Shown: positions 52,962 to 60,874 of the stretch, piece after piece
How positions within the stretch are numbered: position 1 is the first letter of the stretch
How the letters are laid out: each line of letters starts with the position of its first letter
From: Lachnospiraceae bacterium
GTDB lineage: Bacteria; Bacillota; Clostridia; Lachnospirales; Lachnospiraceae
Direction of reading: 5' to 3'
NCBI GenBank assembly: GCA_031280955.1
Contig: JAITGA010000003.1
Location: 1-64,000, forward strand
Length of the DNA: 64,000 bases
Translations under genes and position numbers: made by a program
Notes under the pieces: model-generated
Database searches by the model: none
The model's input: only the letters and a program-made list of their open reading frames with translations
What the model was told of the DNA's origin: nothing

Positions 52962-54182
52962 ATGAAACCGGAACTACTCATCCCGGCGGGAAGCTTGGAT
53001 ATACTATATACTGCTGTGCGTTATGGTGCTGATGCTGTTTATATCGGCGGCGAGTCGCTTAGCCTCCGTGCCAAAGCCCGCAACTTTACCATCGGGGAAA
53101 TCGAGCAGGGGATAGAATATGCCCGCCATCATGGGGTGAAAGTATATATCGCCACCAATATCGTCGCCCGCAACGCTGACCTTGAGGAGGCGAGGGCTTT
53201 TTTTCTCAGTTTGGCATTAGTGAATCCTGATGCTTTGATTATCACCGACCCGGGATTGTTTTCTATTGCTCGCTCTGTTTGCCCTGATATCCCTATCCAT
53301 ATCTCTACCCAAGCCAACAATACCAACTACGGCACATACCGCTTTTGGCATGAGCAAGGAGCAGAGCGAGCTGTCGCCGCTCGTGAGCTTGATCTGGATG
53401 AAATCAAAACAATTCGCGCGAATATACCGGCAACGATGGCGATAGAATGTTTTGTACATGGGGCAATGTGCGTTTCTTATTCCGGACGTTGTCTACTCAG
53501 CAACTATCTCACCGGGCGTGATGCGAACAGGGGTGAATGTACCCATCCTTGCCGTTGGCAGTATGTAGTCATGGAAAAGAGTCGTCCCGGTGCTTATCTG
53601 CCGCTTGATGAAGATGAAGATGGTACATATCTCTTTAGCTCCCATGACCTTTGCATGATAGGACATCTTCCCGACTTGATTAGTGCGGGAATCGATAGCT
53701 TCAAAGTCGAGGGACGGATGAAAAGTTCCCTTTATATAGCAACAATTACCCGTGCCTACCGCCGGGCAATTGATGATTACTTTCATTCTCCGTCTAGATA
53801 TCAAAAGAACAGGGAATGGTATATAGCGGAAGTCAACAAGACCTCTCATCGTCACTATTCAACAGGATTTTTCTATGGTAATCCCGAACAAGGAAGTGAA
53901 CTTGATGAGGGGGGACAGTATTTGCGGGAGGCAGTTTATATCGGTACAGTAGCCGCTGTAGACCCGATACATGGAGTCAGAATTGAACAAAAAAACAAGT
54001 TCTCCGTCGGAGAACAACTGGAAATCATGAAGCCGTGTGGCAGCGACATCACCGCCATTGTGACAGGTATCACCGATGAGAACGGAAAAGAACAATGCGA
54101 TGCTCCTCATGCACGGCAAACAATATATCTTTCCCTGACTGCCACTCCTGAAGCCGGTGATGTGTTACGGCGAGTGGAGTAG
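52962..54182 (+). CDS. Peptidase U32 family protein (TrhP-like tRNA hydroxylation factor)
   Basis: A 406-aa protein: PELLIPAGSLDILYTAVRYGADAVYIGG start, four-cysteine iron-sulfur motif in CVSYSGRCLLSNYLTGRDANRGECTHPCRW, and KVEGRMKSSLYIATITRAYR. U32 members such as TrhP/YrrO hydroxylate tRNA uridine-34 using prephenate-derived chemistry, others act on collagen or rRNA. Neighbours (MltG-like, RNase J) fit the yrrO-type locus. Confidence 0.88.
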   Translation: MKPELLIPAGSLDILYTAVRYGADAVYIGGESLSLRAKARNFTIGEIEQGIEYARHHGVKVYIATNIVARNADLEEARAFFLSLALVNPDALIITDPGLFSIARSVCPDIPIHISTQANNTNYGTYRFWHEQGAERAVAARELDLDEIKTIRANIPATMAIECFVHGAMCVSYSGRCLLSNYLTGRDANRGECTHPCRWQYVVMEKSRPGAYLPLDEDEDGTYLFSSHDLCMIGHLPDLISAGIDSFKVEGRMKSSLYIATITRAYRRAIDDYFHSPSRYQKNREWYIAEVNKTSHRHYSTGFFYGNPEQGSELDEGGQYLREAVYIGTVAAVDPIHGVRIEQKNKFSVGEQLEIMKPCGSDITAIVTGITDENGKEQCDAPHARQTIYLSLTATPEAGDVLRRVE

Positions 54183-54262
54183 TCTGTAACCTCACAAACA
54201 CATGTTTATGATTGTAATTTGATGAAAAATATGCTATCATGACTTTCTGTTTGAAATATGCA

Positions 54263-54298
54263 TTGGGCTATCAGCCAAGACATTTGGCGACAGCCCAA
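54263..54298. other. tRNA-Gln-like hairpin upstream of tRNA-Gln
   Basis: TTGGGCT (54263-54269) pairs with AGCCCAA (54292-54298) and GCCAA (54274-54278) with TTGGC (54284-54288). The left arm, TTGGGCTATCAGCCAA, almost copies the tRNA-Gln 5' end located 45 bases downstream (TTGGGCTATCGCCAA). It ends 10 bases before the mature tRNA. Confidence 0.7.
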
Positions 54299-54308
54299 AC
54301 AAAAACAT

Positions 54309-54380
54309 TGGGCTATCGCCAAATGGTAAGGCAACGGACTCTGACTCCGTCATCTCTAGGTTCGAATCCTAGTAGCCCAG
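54309..54380 (+). tRNA. tRNA-Gln (CUG)
   Basis: Acceptor TGGGCTA (54309-54315) pairs with TAGCCCA (54373-54379), discriminator G54380, anticodon stem ACGGA/TCCGT with CTG, T arm CTAGG-TTCGAAT-CCTAG. CCA not encoded. The first base pair is U-A, the identity element recognised by GatCAB in bacterial tRNA-Gln. It is the substrate expected for the GluRS-GatC fusion. Confidence 0.96.
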
Positions 54381-54431
54381 TCCGGGAAACTTCATGGCGT
54401 TCCCGAAAATATTATGTAAGGAGCAAATCTG

Positions 54432-55223
54432 ATGTACACATACGATAGCCGGGTGCGCTATAGTGAGCTAGGGCAAGACGGTAAATTATCCCTCTTTTCA
54501 TTACTCAATTACTTCCAAGACTGTTCTACTTTCCATTCCGAGGATATAGGTTTGGGTATTGATTACCTGATGAGCAAAGGTCTCGTGTGGGTGATGTCGG
54601 CATGGCAGATTGTTGTTGATCGCTATCCTGCCCTTGGTGAGGAACTTGTCATTGGGACGATGCCGTATGAGTTTCGCAGTGTGATTGGCTACCGTAATTT
54701 TGTGCTAAAGACGAAAGCGGGCGAGCAACTCGCATGTGCCAATGCCATTTATACCTTGCTGGATGTGGAAAAGGGTCGTCCTGCGAAGCCGACACCCGAG
54801 ATGTTGACAGGATATGTGCTTGAGGAAAGATTGCCGATGGATTATGCCCCCCGCAAGATTTCCATTCCCGAGGAAAGTCATGAAGGGACTCCTAAAGGGG
54901 GAATCGTTTTGCCGCCAATTGAGGTCATTCGCCATCATCTCGACACCAACAATCACGTCAACAATGGTCAGTATATCAATCTGGCACTTGATTTTCTTCA
55001 CGAAAAGTTGCTCTCCGGCAGCAGCATCCGTCAACTGCGAGCAGAATACCGCAAAGCGGCGGTTTTGGGTGATATTATGTATCCACGCATGGTAACATTT
55101 GCCGAAAACAATGAAAGTGACGACAAAGCCAATGAAATTGAAAGCACCGATTTTACCATTATTTCATTGCAAGACGAACAAGGCAACCCTTACTGTGTTA
55201 CGGAGTTTAGGTGGAAAGCATGA
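54432..55223 (+). CDS. Acyl-ACP thioesterase (FatA/FatB-like, double hotdog)
   Basis: A 263-aa cytosolic enzyme that releases fatty acids from acyl-ACP. First hotdog: RVRYSELGQDGKLSLFSLLNYFQDCSTFHSEDIG and GLVWVMSAWQIVVDRYPALGEELVIGTMP; second: IRHHLDTNNHVNNGQYINLALDFL, with the catalytic Asn/His region. AAGGAGC precedes the ATG. Its stop overlaps the cvfB start (ATGA), so the two are coupled. Confidence 0.9.
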   Translation: MYTYDSRVRYSELGQDGKLSLFSLLNYFQDCSTFHSEDIGLGIDYLMSKGLVWVMSAWQIVVDRYPALGEELVIGTMPYEFRSVIGYRNFVLKTKAGEQLACANAIYTLLDVEKGRPAKPTPEMLTGYVLEERLPMDYAPRKISIPEESHEGTPKGGIVLPPIEVIRHHLDTNNHVNNGQYINLALDFLHEKLLSGSSIRQLRAEYRKAAVLGDIMYPRMVTFAENNESDDKANEIESTDFTIISLQDEQGNPYCVTEFRWKA

Positions 55224-56131
55224 TAAGATTGGGCGAAAAGCAAACACTATCAGTAGTGAAAGAGGTGGAGTTCGGTATCTATCTGGCGGCGACTAAACCG
55301 GATGACCAGTCCGACTTAAAATCGGACTATAAGTCTGATTTTCAGTCTACTGGTCATCCCGCTTCCGATGAACGGATTTTGTTACCGCAAAAACAAGTAC
55401 CCATGGGGACAAGCATGGGTGATTCATTGACAGTATTCGTGTATCGTGATTCTGATGACCGTATGATTGCCACGACCAATACCCCACGGATTACCATTGG
55501 CGAGGTAGGGAGGTTGCGGGTGGTTGAAACTACTGCGATTGGTGCTTTCCTTGACTGGGGTTTGGAAAGGGACTTATTCCTGCCTTTTCGTGAACAGACA
55601 AGGATGCTTAATGCAGACGAGGAAGTAAATGTTGCTGTTTATCTGGACAAAAGTGACCGCCTCGCCGCGACGATGAAGATTTACCATTATCTTGCCACCG
55701 ACTCACCATATCAAAAGAACGACATGGTGACGGGAGAAATATACGAAATCAGCGGCAACTTTGGTATTTTTGTAGCTGTTGACCATATTTACTCAGCTTT
55801 AATACCCGGCGATGAAGCTAAAGACCCAACGCTGGCGGCTCTAAAAGTCGGCGACACGGTTACAGCGAGAGTTTCATTCGTCAAGCCTGACGGCAAACTG
55901 GATATTACCCTCCGTGAGCCGATGAAGTTACGTATCAGCAGTGATGCCGAGCGGATTATCAGCATTATCACTGCGGAATATCAAGGGGTATTACCTTTCA
56001 ACGACAAAGCCCCGCCGGAAAAAATCCAAGCGGTTTTTGCGATGAGCAAGAGCGACTTCAAACGCGCCGTCGGCAATCTGCTCAAAAGCGGGCGTATTTC
56101 CATCGCGGGAAACAGTATTCACATCATCTGA
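55220..56131 (+). CDS. cvfB: CvfB family S1-domain RNA-binding protein
   Basis: About 303 aa. Three S1-like modules (RLGEKQTLSVVKEVEFGIYL, VGRLRVVETTAIGAFLDWGLERDLFLPF, MVTGEIYEISGNFGIFVAVDHIYSALIP) and a C-terminal winged helix. The first module contains an insert DDQSDLKSDYKSDFQSTGHP between GIYLAA and ERILLPQKQVP where relatives have only a few residues; this insert is encoded by a palindromic element. CvfB affects virulence gene expression in staphylococci. Confidence 0.88.
   Translation: MIRLGEKQTLSVVKEVEFGIYLAATKPDDQSDLKSDYKSDFQSTGHPASDERILLPQKQVPMGTSMGDSLTVFVYRDSDDRMIATTNTPRITIGEVGRLRVVETTAIGAFLDWGLERDLFLPFREQTRMLNADEEVNVAVYLDKSDRLAATMKIYHYLATDSPYQKNDMVTGEIYEISGNFGIFVAVDHIYSALIPGDEAKDPTLAALKVGDTVTARVSFVKPDGKLDITLREPMKLRISSDAERIISIITAEYQGVLPFNDKAPPEKIQAVFAMSKSDFKRAVGNLLKSGRISIAGNSIHII
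55300..55359. repeat. 60-bp palindromic insert kept in frame within cvfB
   Basis: GGATGACCAGT (55300-55310) and ACTGGTCATCC (55349-55359) are perfect 11-bp terminal inverted repeats. Inside, AGTCCGA/TCGGACT (about 55308-55328) forms a second palindrome, followed by AGTCTGA-TTTTCAG. The length is 60 bp, 20 codons, so the frame is preserved. Confidence 0.75.
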
Positions 56132-56150
56132 GGTCTTGGTTTCTTGGAAA

Positions 56151-56339
56151 TCACACAATCAAATCCACATTTGCCCCGATTAGTGGATTCACGGATAGCT
56201 CCATTGAGTCATTCATCATTTCAATCATCGCCGCACCATTATCTTCCAGCATATCCAGCGATTTGGCGAGCATCGCTACTCCGATACGACTGTTGGTGTC
56301 AATCGAGGAAAGATTGATAGATGCCGCTGCTATATTCAT
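56151..56339 (-). CDS. YjfB-type putative motility protein
   Basis: A 62-aa protein: MNIAAASINLSSIDTNSRIGVAMLAKSLDMLEDNGAAMIEMMNDSMELSVNPLIGANVDLIV fits the small YjfB family (start MDIAA, end NP.lG.n.D). AAGGAGGTGTGT precedes the ATG, a very strong ribosome site. The family name refers to a motility-associated gene in Bacillus; no flagellar genes are in this window. Confidence 0.7.
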   Translation of the reverse strand: MNIAAASINLSSIDTNSRIGVAMLAKSLDMLEDNGAAMIEMMNDSMELSVNPLIGANVDLIV

Positions 56340-56410
56340 ACACACCTCCTTGTGTCTTTAACTGGTAGAGCAATAAGTTAGCAAAAGTCTAGTTACGGAA
56401 ATTATTCCCC

Positions 56411-56496
56411 AGGGAGTACATCTTATGGAATGTACCCTGTGGTACACCCTGTGGAGTACACCCTAGGGAGTACACCTTATGGAATGTACCCAGTGG
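56411..56496. repeat. Duplicated 32-bp unit upstream of the CdaR-type regulator
   Basis: The unit at 56411-56442 recurs at 56465-56496 with 30 of 32 bases identical, joined by 22 bp that itself repeats GTGGAGTACACCCT. Each unit contains GTACAT/ATGTAC-type inverted arms around CTTATGGA. The 407-bp gap 56346-56752 has no other gene; the remainder is AT-rich and contains the promoter region of the regulator, which I could not pinpoint. Confidence 0.7.
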
Positions 56497-56752
56497 AGTA
56501 CACCCCTACAAAATTACTCCCATCTATCTATATCGACTAATGACAGGAAAACTTTATAGTCAAAATGAAAAAATTTAACTAAAAATTGTTTAGAAATACT
56601 TTCCCCGGTATTCTGACTGATAAGTACCAATTTTCACAAAACAGTAACAATTTTGTCCGGCAACCTAAACCTATAGGCTGTTTGAGCCGATGTACCATGT
56701 ATAAGACTTCATGCACATGGTGTGTCCGCTTGACTACGTAGAAAGGCACATC

Positions 56753-57919
56753 ATGAAAACAAGTCAAATTTTGGCGAACTCGATAGAATATGTATGTTCT
56801 ATTACCGGGGTCGAATTAGGCGTGAGTGACAGTAAAGGAAATTTACTCGCGCAGAGTAAGGGATTTAGAGACGAGGTGGCTTTCAACACAGGGGATTTCC
56901 TCGAAATGGCTACCGATATCTGGCAAAACAATGATTGTATGTATTTCAAAATCAAGAACGATGGGATAGCGGAATACATATTGAAGGTTTGTGGTGACGG
57001 TGATACTCGTGCCATCGGTTTGCTGGCGGTTTATCAAATAGAGAGCGTCCTGTACACGCACAAAAAGGATATTTGCAAAAAAGAGTTTTACCGGGATTTG
57101 CTGCGGGATAGCATCTTGGCAGTTGACATAAACAGATGGGCGAAAAAGCTTGGCATCGACATCAGCGTAAGGCGGATGGTGATGGTGGTGGAAGCACACA
57201 GTTTTCGCAAGGCGAAAACCTCTGCGGCGAGGAATGACGATGAATACACCCGGACATTACTTGGTAATGTCCTAAGTGCGGGACATTCTTCAGGAGGATT
57301 GTATCATGTTATTGAAACCTATATGAATAGTAACAGTTCGAGCTTTGTCACAACGATTGATGAGGGACATGTAACTATCATCAAAGAGCTGTACAGTTCT
57401 GACGAAGAAGCGGAGATTGAGGAGAGTACAGTATCTTTATACGAATATTTGGAGAATGAAGGTTTTTCCGATATATATGTGTCATACGGAACGGTGGCAA
57501 ATGAAATCAAGGAGGTGAGTCGCTCATACAGGGAAGCAAAGATAACGATGGAAGCGGGTAAAATATTTTTTGACGAAAAGCGGATTATCGCTTATAATCA
57601 ATTAGGAATCGGCCGCCTCATATATCAATTGCCGCTGTCTTTGTGCAAATTATTTCTCGGGGAAATATTGGACAATGTGAGCTTGGATGATTTCAGTCAC
57701 GAAATATTGTCCACAATAGAGAGATTCTTTGCAAACAGCTTAAATGTCTCTGAAGCTGCCCGCCAACTATTTATTCACCGCAATACCTTGCTTTACCGAC
57801 TGGACAAAGTAGAAAAAATAACACGGCTTGACTTACGGGTGTTTGAAGATGCAGTTATATTCCATACATCCGTGATGATTATGAAGTATATAAAGTATAT
57901 GGAAACACACGAGGTGTGA
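56753..57919 (+). CDS. CdaR/PucR family transcriptional regulator
   Basis: About 388 aa. N-terminal sugar-diacid-recognition-like sensor (QILANSIEYVCSITGVELGVSDSKGNLLAQSKGF), middle GGDEF-like CdaR region, and C-terminal PucR HTH (FFANSLNVSEAARQLFIHRNTLLYRLDKVEKITRLDLR). The ATG at 56753 follows GAAAGGCAC. It precedes ftsE by 1 bp, an odd neighbour, so the two may share a transcript. Confidence 0.88.
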   Translation: MKTSQILANSIEYVCSITGVELGVSDSKGNLLAQSKGFRDEVAFNTGDFLEMATDIWQNNDCMYFKIKNDGIAEYILKVCGDGDTRAIGLLAVYQIESVLYTHKKDICKKEFYRDLLRDSILAVDINRWAKKLGIDISVRRMVMVVEAHSFRKAKTSAARNDDEYTRTLLGNVLSAGHSSGGLYHVIETYMNSNSSSFVTTIDEGHVTIIKELYSSDEEAEIEESTVSLYEYLENEGFSDIYVSYGTVANEIKEVSRSYREAKITMEAGKIFFDEKRIIAYNQLGIGRLIYQLPLSLCKLFLGEILDNVSLDDFSHEILSTIERFFANSLNVSEAARQLFIHRNTLLYRLDKVEKITRLDLRVFEDAVIFHTSVMIMKYIKYMETHEV

Positions 57920-57920
57920 A

Positions 57921-58664
57921 ATGGACAGACATGAAAGGCGCAGACGGCGAAAAAGGCAAATGCCCGATGACGACATAATCATTACCATGGAGAATGTGAG
58001 CAAAGCGTATTCTACCGGTGCGCCCGCTCTCAACGGTGTAGATTTTACGGTAAGAAATGGCGAGTTTGTCTTCGTGGTCGGTGACTCCGGTTCGGGCAAA
58101 TCGACTTTGATTCGCCTATTGCTTCGGGAACTGGTGGCAACATCCGGTTATATCAATGTACTGGGATATGACCTCAACAAAATCCGCCATCGCAAAATCC
58201 CGAAGTTTCGCCGCAACATTGGCATCGTATTTCAAGATTTCCGTCTCCTGAAAGAACTGACAGTATATGACAATGTCGCTTTTGCTCAACGTGTCATTCA
58301 AGTTTCCGGCAAGGAAATAAGGCGCAATGTCCCCAGCATCCTTGCTACGGTCGGTCTCGCAGGCAAGTACAAAGCCAAACCACGGCAACTTTCCGGTGGC
58401 GAACAACAACGGGTGGCACTTGCGAGAGCATTGGTGAACCGCCCCGCCATCCTCTTGGCAGATGAGCCGACGGGTAATCTTGATCCCAACAATTCCTGGG
58501 AAATAATGAAGCTCATGGAACGGATAAATGAAAATGGTACTACCGTTATTGTTGTCACCCACAATCGTGAGATAGTAAATGCAATGCAGAAGCGGGTCGT
58601 GACGATGAAGCGGGGGGTTATAGTAAGTGATGAAGAAAAGGGTGGATACTTAGATGAGGATTAG
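57921..58664 (+). CDS. ftsE: Cell division ATP-binding protein FtsE
   Basis: A 247-aa ABC ATPase: Walker A GDSGSGKST, signature LSGGEQQRVALARAL, Walker B AILLADEPTGNLDP, switch VTHN. The basic start (MDRHERRRRRKRQM) is an extra tail of about 14 residues compared with typical FtsE; MPDDD could be an alternative start. With FtsX it transmits division signals to peptidoglycan hydrolases. Confidence 0.95.
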   Translation: MDRHERRRRRKRQMPDDDIIITMENVSKAYSTGAPALNGVDFTVRNGEFVFVVGDSGSGKSTLIRLLLRELVATSGYINVLGYDLNKIRHRKIPKFRRNIGIVFQDFRLLKELTVYDNVAFAQRVIQVSGKEIRRNVPSILATVGLAGKYKAKPRQLSGGEQQRVALARALVNRPAILLADEPTGNLDPNNSWEIMKLMERINENGTTVIVVTHNREIVNAMQKRVVTMKRGVIVSDEEKGGYLDED

Positions 58665-59568
58665 CACTTTGTTTTATACCTTGCGACAAGGTATCAGAAA
58701 CATTTTCCGCAACAAGCTCTTTTCCTTGGCTTCGATAGCGACGATAGGTGCTTGCCTGTTCTTGTTTGGCTTGTTTTATGCGGTGCTGATGAACTTCCAG
58801 AACGTAATGAACACGACTCAGGAAGACATCCATATTACCGTCTTCTTTGAACTCAATACATCGGAGCAACGGGTTAGGGAAATCGCTACGACAATATCAA
58901 GGCGGACAGAGGTTTCCCATGTCATCCATGTAACCGCTGAGGAAGCGTGGGAGGAGTTTCGCCAGACGTTGGGTGATCATGCCGAGATTTACGGTGATGA
59001 CAATCCTCTGGCGGGGTCGGACACGACTCCCAGTTCGGAGAATATCGTTGTTTACATCAATGATGTTGCCCAACAGCGCACCCTGATTTCATATGTTGAT
59101 TCGATACCTGAAGTCCGCAAAATCAACCGCTCCGACTTTTTGGCTGATATCCTCTCAGGTGTCAATTCGTTAATTGCCTATGCGACAGTGGGAATAATCG
59201 GCATTTTGCTTTTGGTTTCGATTTTCTTGATTAGTAATACAGTCACAATCGGGATTTCGGTAAGACGTGAAGAAATCAACATCATGAAGTATATCGGCGC
59301 AACTGATTTCATCGTCCGTTCACCGTTTGTCATCGAGGGAATACTGATAGGTATCGTCGGTGCCATTACCCCACTGGTGCTGATTTACCTGCTTTACAAT
59401 CAAGTTATTGGCTATATTATCAACAACTTTACCGTGCTGGCTGAGGTTTTCAACTTCCTGTCGGTCGATTTAATATTCCAGACCCTTGTTCCGGTTTCAT
59501 TTGCAATGGGAGCGGGGATAGGTTTGATTGGCAGTGTCACCACGGTCAAGAAGCACTTGCGTGTTTGA
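58654..59568 (+). CDS. ftsX: Cell division protein FtsX
   Basis: A 304-aa four-helix membrane protein: LRQGIRNIFRNKLFSLASIATIGACLFLFGLFYAVL, extracellular domain about 50-165, and three C-terminal helices (YATVGIIGILLLVSIFLISNTV). It overlaps ftsE by 11 bp and precedes a coiled-coil M23 hydrolase, as in other FtsEX-PcsB loci, so the large loop is expected to bind that hydrolase. Confidence 0.94.
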   Translation: MRISTLFYTLRQGIRNIFRNKLFSLASIATIGACLFLFGLFYAVLMNFQNVMNTTQEDIHITVFFELNTSEQRVREIATTISRRTEVSHVIHVTAEEAWEEFRQTLGDHAEIYGDDNPLAGSDTTPSSENIVVYINDVAQQRTLISYVDSIPEVRKINRSDFLADILSGVNSLIAYATVGIIGILLLVSIFLISNTVTIGISVRREEINIMKYIGATDFIVRSPFVIEGILIGIVGAITPLVLIYLLYNQVIGYIINNFTVLAEVFNFLSVDLIFQTLVPVSFAMGAGIGLIGSVTTVKKHLRV

Positions 59569-59577
59569 GATTTGAAT

Positions 59578-60849
59578 ATGAAAAAACGCTTACTTATGGG
59601 TGCGGGTATCGCAGGCTTCGTTATCATGACGGCGGTTGCTTTCTTTGGCAAGGGCGGGAATGATATCTTTCGTGAGGTCTCTGATACACTTCGCGGTGAT
59701 GTTCATATCGTCCACGCTTCCAGACTCACCAATGATGCGATCAAAAACATGGAGGGTCAGATATCCAATACCAAAAAAGAGCAAGACCAGATGAAAAACG
59801 CTCTTACCAATGTGCAAAGCATTCGCCGTCAACTGGAAAGTTCCCGCAATGACCTTGACCGCTTTATCCGTGAACTAGATCAAAACATGGAAATCGTGGA
59901 ACAAAATATCGCTGATTTACTCATCATGATTGAGAACAAGGAAGCAGAAATCGTCCAAAAGACAAAGGAACTGGAGGAAGCGATTGCTGTTCAGGAGGCG
60001 CAATATGCGGCAATGAAAGTGCGTGTGAGCCTGATGTATGAGCAAGGTGAAACTCATTTCATTGCCCTGTTGTTGGATGCTGACAGTATCGGCGATATTC
60101 TGAACCGTGTTGATTTCATTGAAATGCTGGCGAGGTACGACAAGTCCAAGTTCGATGAGTATGTTGCTTTTTCTACTCTTGTCGCCCTTATCAAGGAAAG
60201 TTTGGAACTGGAAAAAGAGTTGCTTGAGCAAGCAAGGGAAGCGGTGGAAGCAGAGCGAGAAGCATTAGCTGAACTAATAGAGGAGAAGAATCTCCAGATT
60301 AGGGTAGTGATGGGTGATATCGCTCGTCAGGAACAGGCTATCAGGGAATATGAGGCGGAAATTGCCGCCCAAAATGAAATAATCAGGGCTCTTGAGCGGG
60401 CTGTCGCCGCCGAGCGAGCTCGGCTTGCGGCCGCCCAAGCACGTCGCTTTGATGGCGGACCGTTTACCTGGCCGGTACCGTCGTCACGGCGGATTACCGA
60501 TGATTACGGCAACCGTATCCATCCTATTTTGAAAGTACCGCAGTTCCACAATGGCATTGACATTCCCGCACCGACAGGAGCGACGATAGTTTCTGCCCAT
60601 GCAGGGGTGGTGGTTGCTGCCGCCTATAATGCCACGATGGGTAACTATATCATGATTAACCACGGCGACGGCGTTTTTACCATCTATATGCATGCCTCAC
60701 AACTATTCGTTTCTGAGGGTGCAGAAGTAAGTGCGGGACAAAGGATTGCCGCAGTCGGCTCAACCGGGCGTTCAACCGGACCGCATCTGCACTTTAGTGT
60801 CCGTGTGAGCGGTGCCTATGTCAATCCTTGGGGTTATTTTGGCGGATAG
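59578..60849 (+). CDS. PcsB/EnvC-like murein hydrolase activator, M23 peptidase domain
   Basis: About 423 aa: signal-anchor (LLMGAGIAGFVIMTAVAF), long coiled coil (about 45-275), then an M23 domain with GNRIHPILKVPQFHNGIDI (zinc His, Asp) and GRSTGPHLHFSV (HLH). Probably located outside the membrane and activated by FtsEX to cleave septal peptidoglycan. Follows ftsX by 9 bp; no strong ribosome site. Confidence 0.93.
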   Translation: MKKRLLMGAGIAGFVIMTAVAFFGKGGNDIFREVSDTLRGDVHIVHASRLTNDAIKNMEGQISNTKKEQDQMKNALTNVQSIRRQLESSRNDLDRFIRELDQNMEIVEQNIADLLIMIENKEAEIVQKTKELEEAIAVQEAQYAAMKVRVSLMYEQGETHFIALLLDADSIGDILNRVDFIEMLARYDKSKFDEYVAFSTLVALIKESLELEKELLEQAREAVEAEREALAELIEEKNLQIRVVMGDIARQEQAIREYEAEIAAQNEIIRALERAVAAERARLAAAQARRFDGGPFTWPVPSSRRITDDYGNRIHPILKVPQFHNGIDIPAPTGATIVSAHAGVVVAAAYNATMGNYIMINHGDGVFTIYMHASQLFVSEGAEVSAGQRIAAVGSTGRSTGPHLHFSVRVSGAYVNPWGYFGG

Positions 60850-60874
60850 TATAAAACAAACATTTGGAGTAAAC

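Noticed and set aside
56411..56496. CRISPR mini-array (two 32-bp repeats)
   Set aside because: Only two units, the linker itself repeats parts of the unit, and there are no cas genes.
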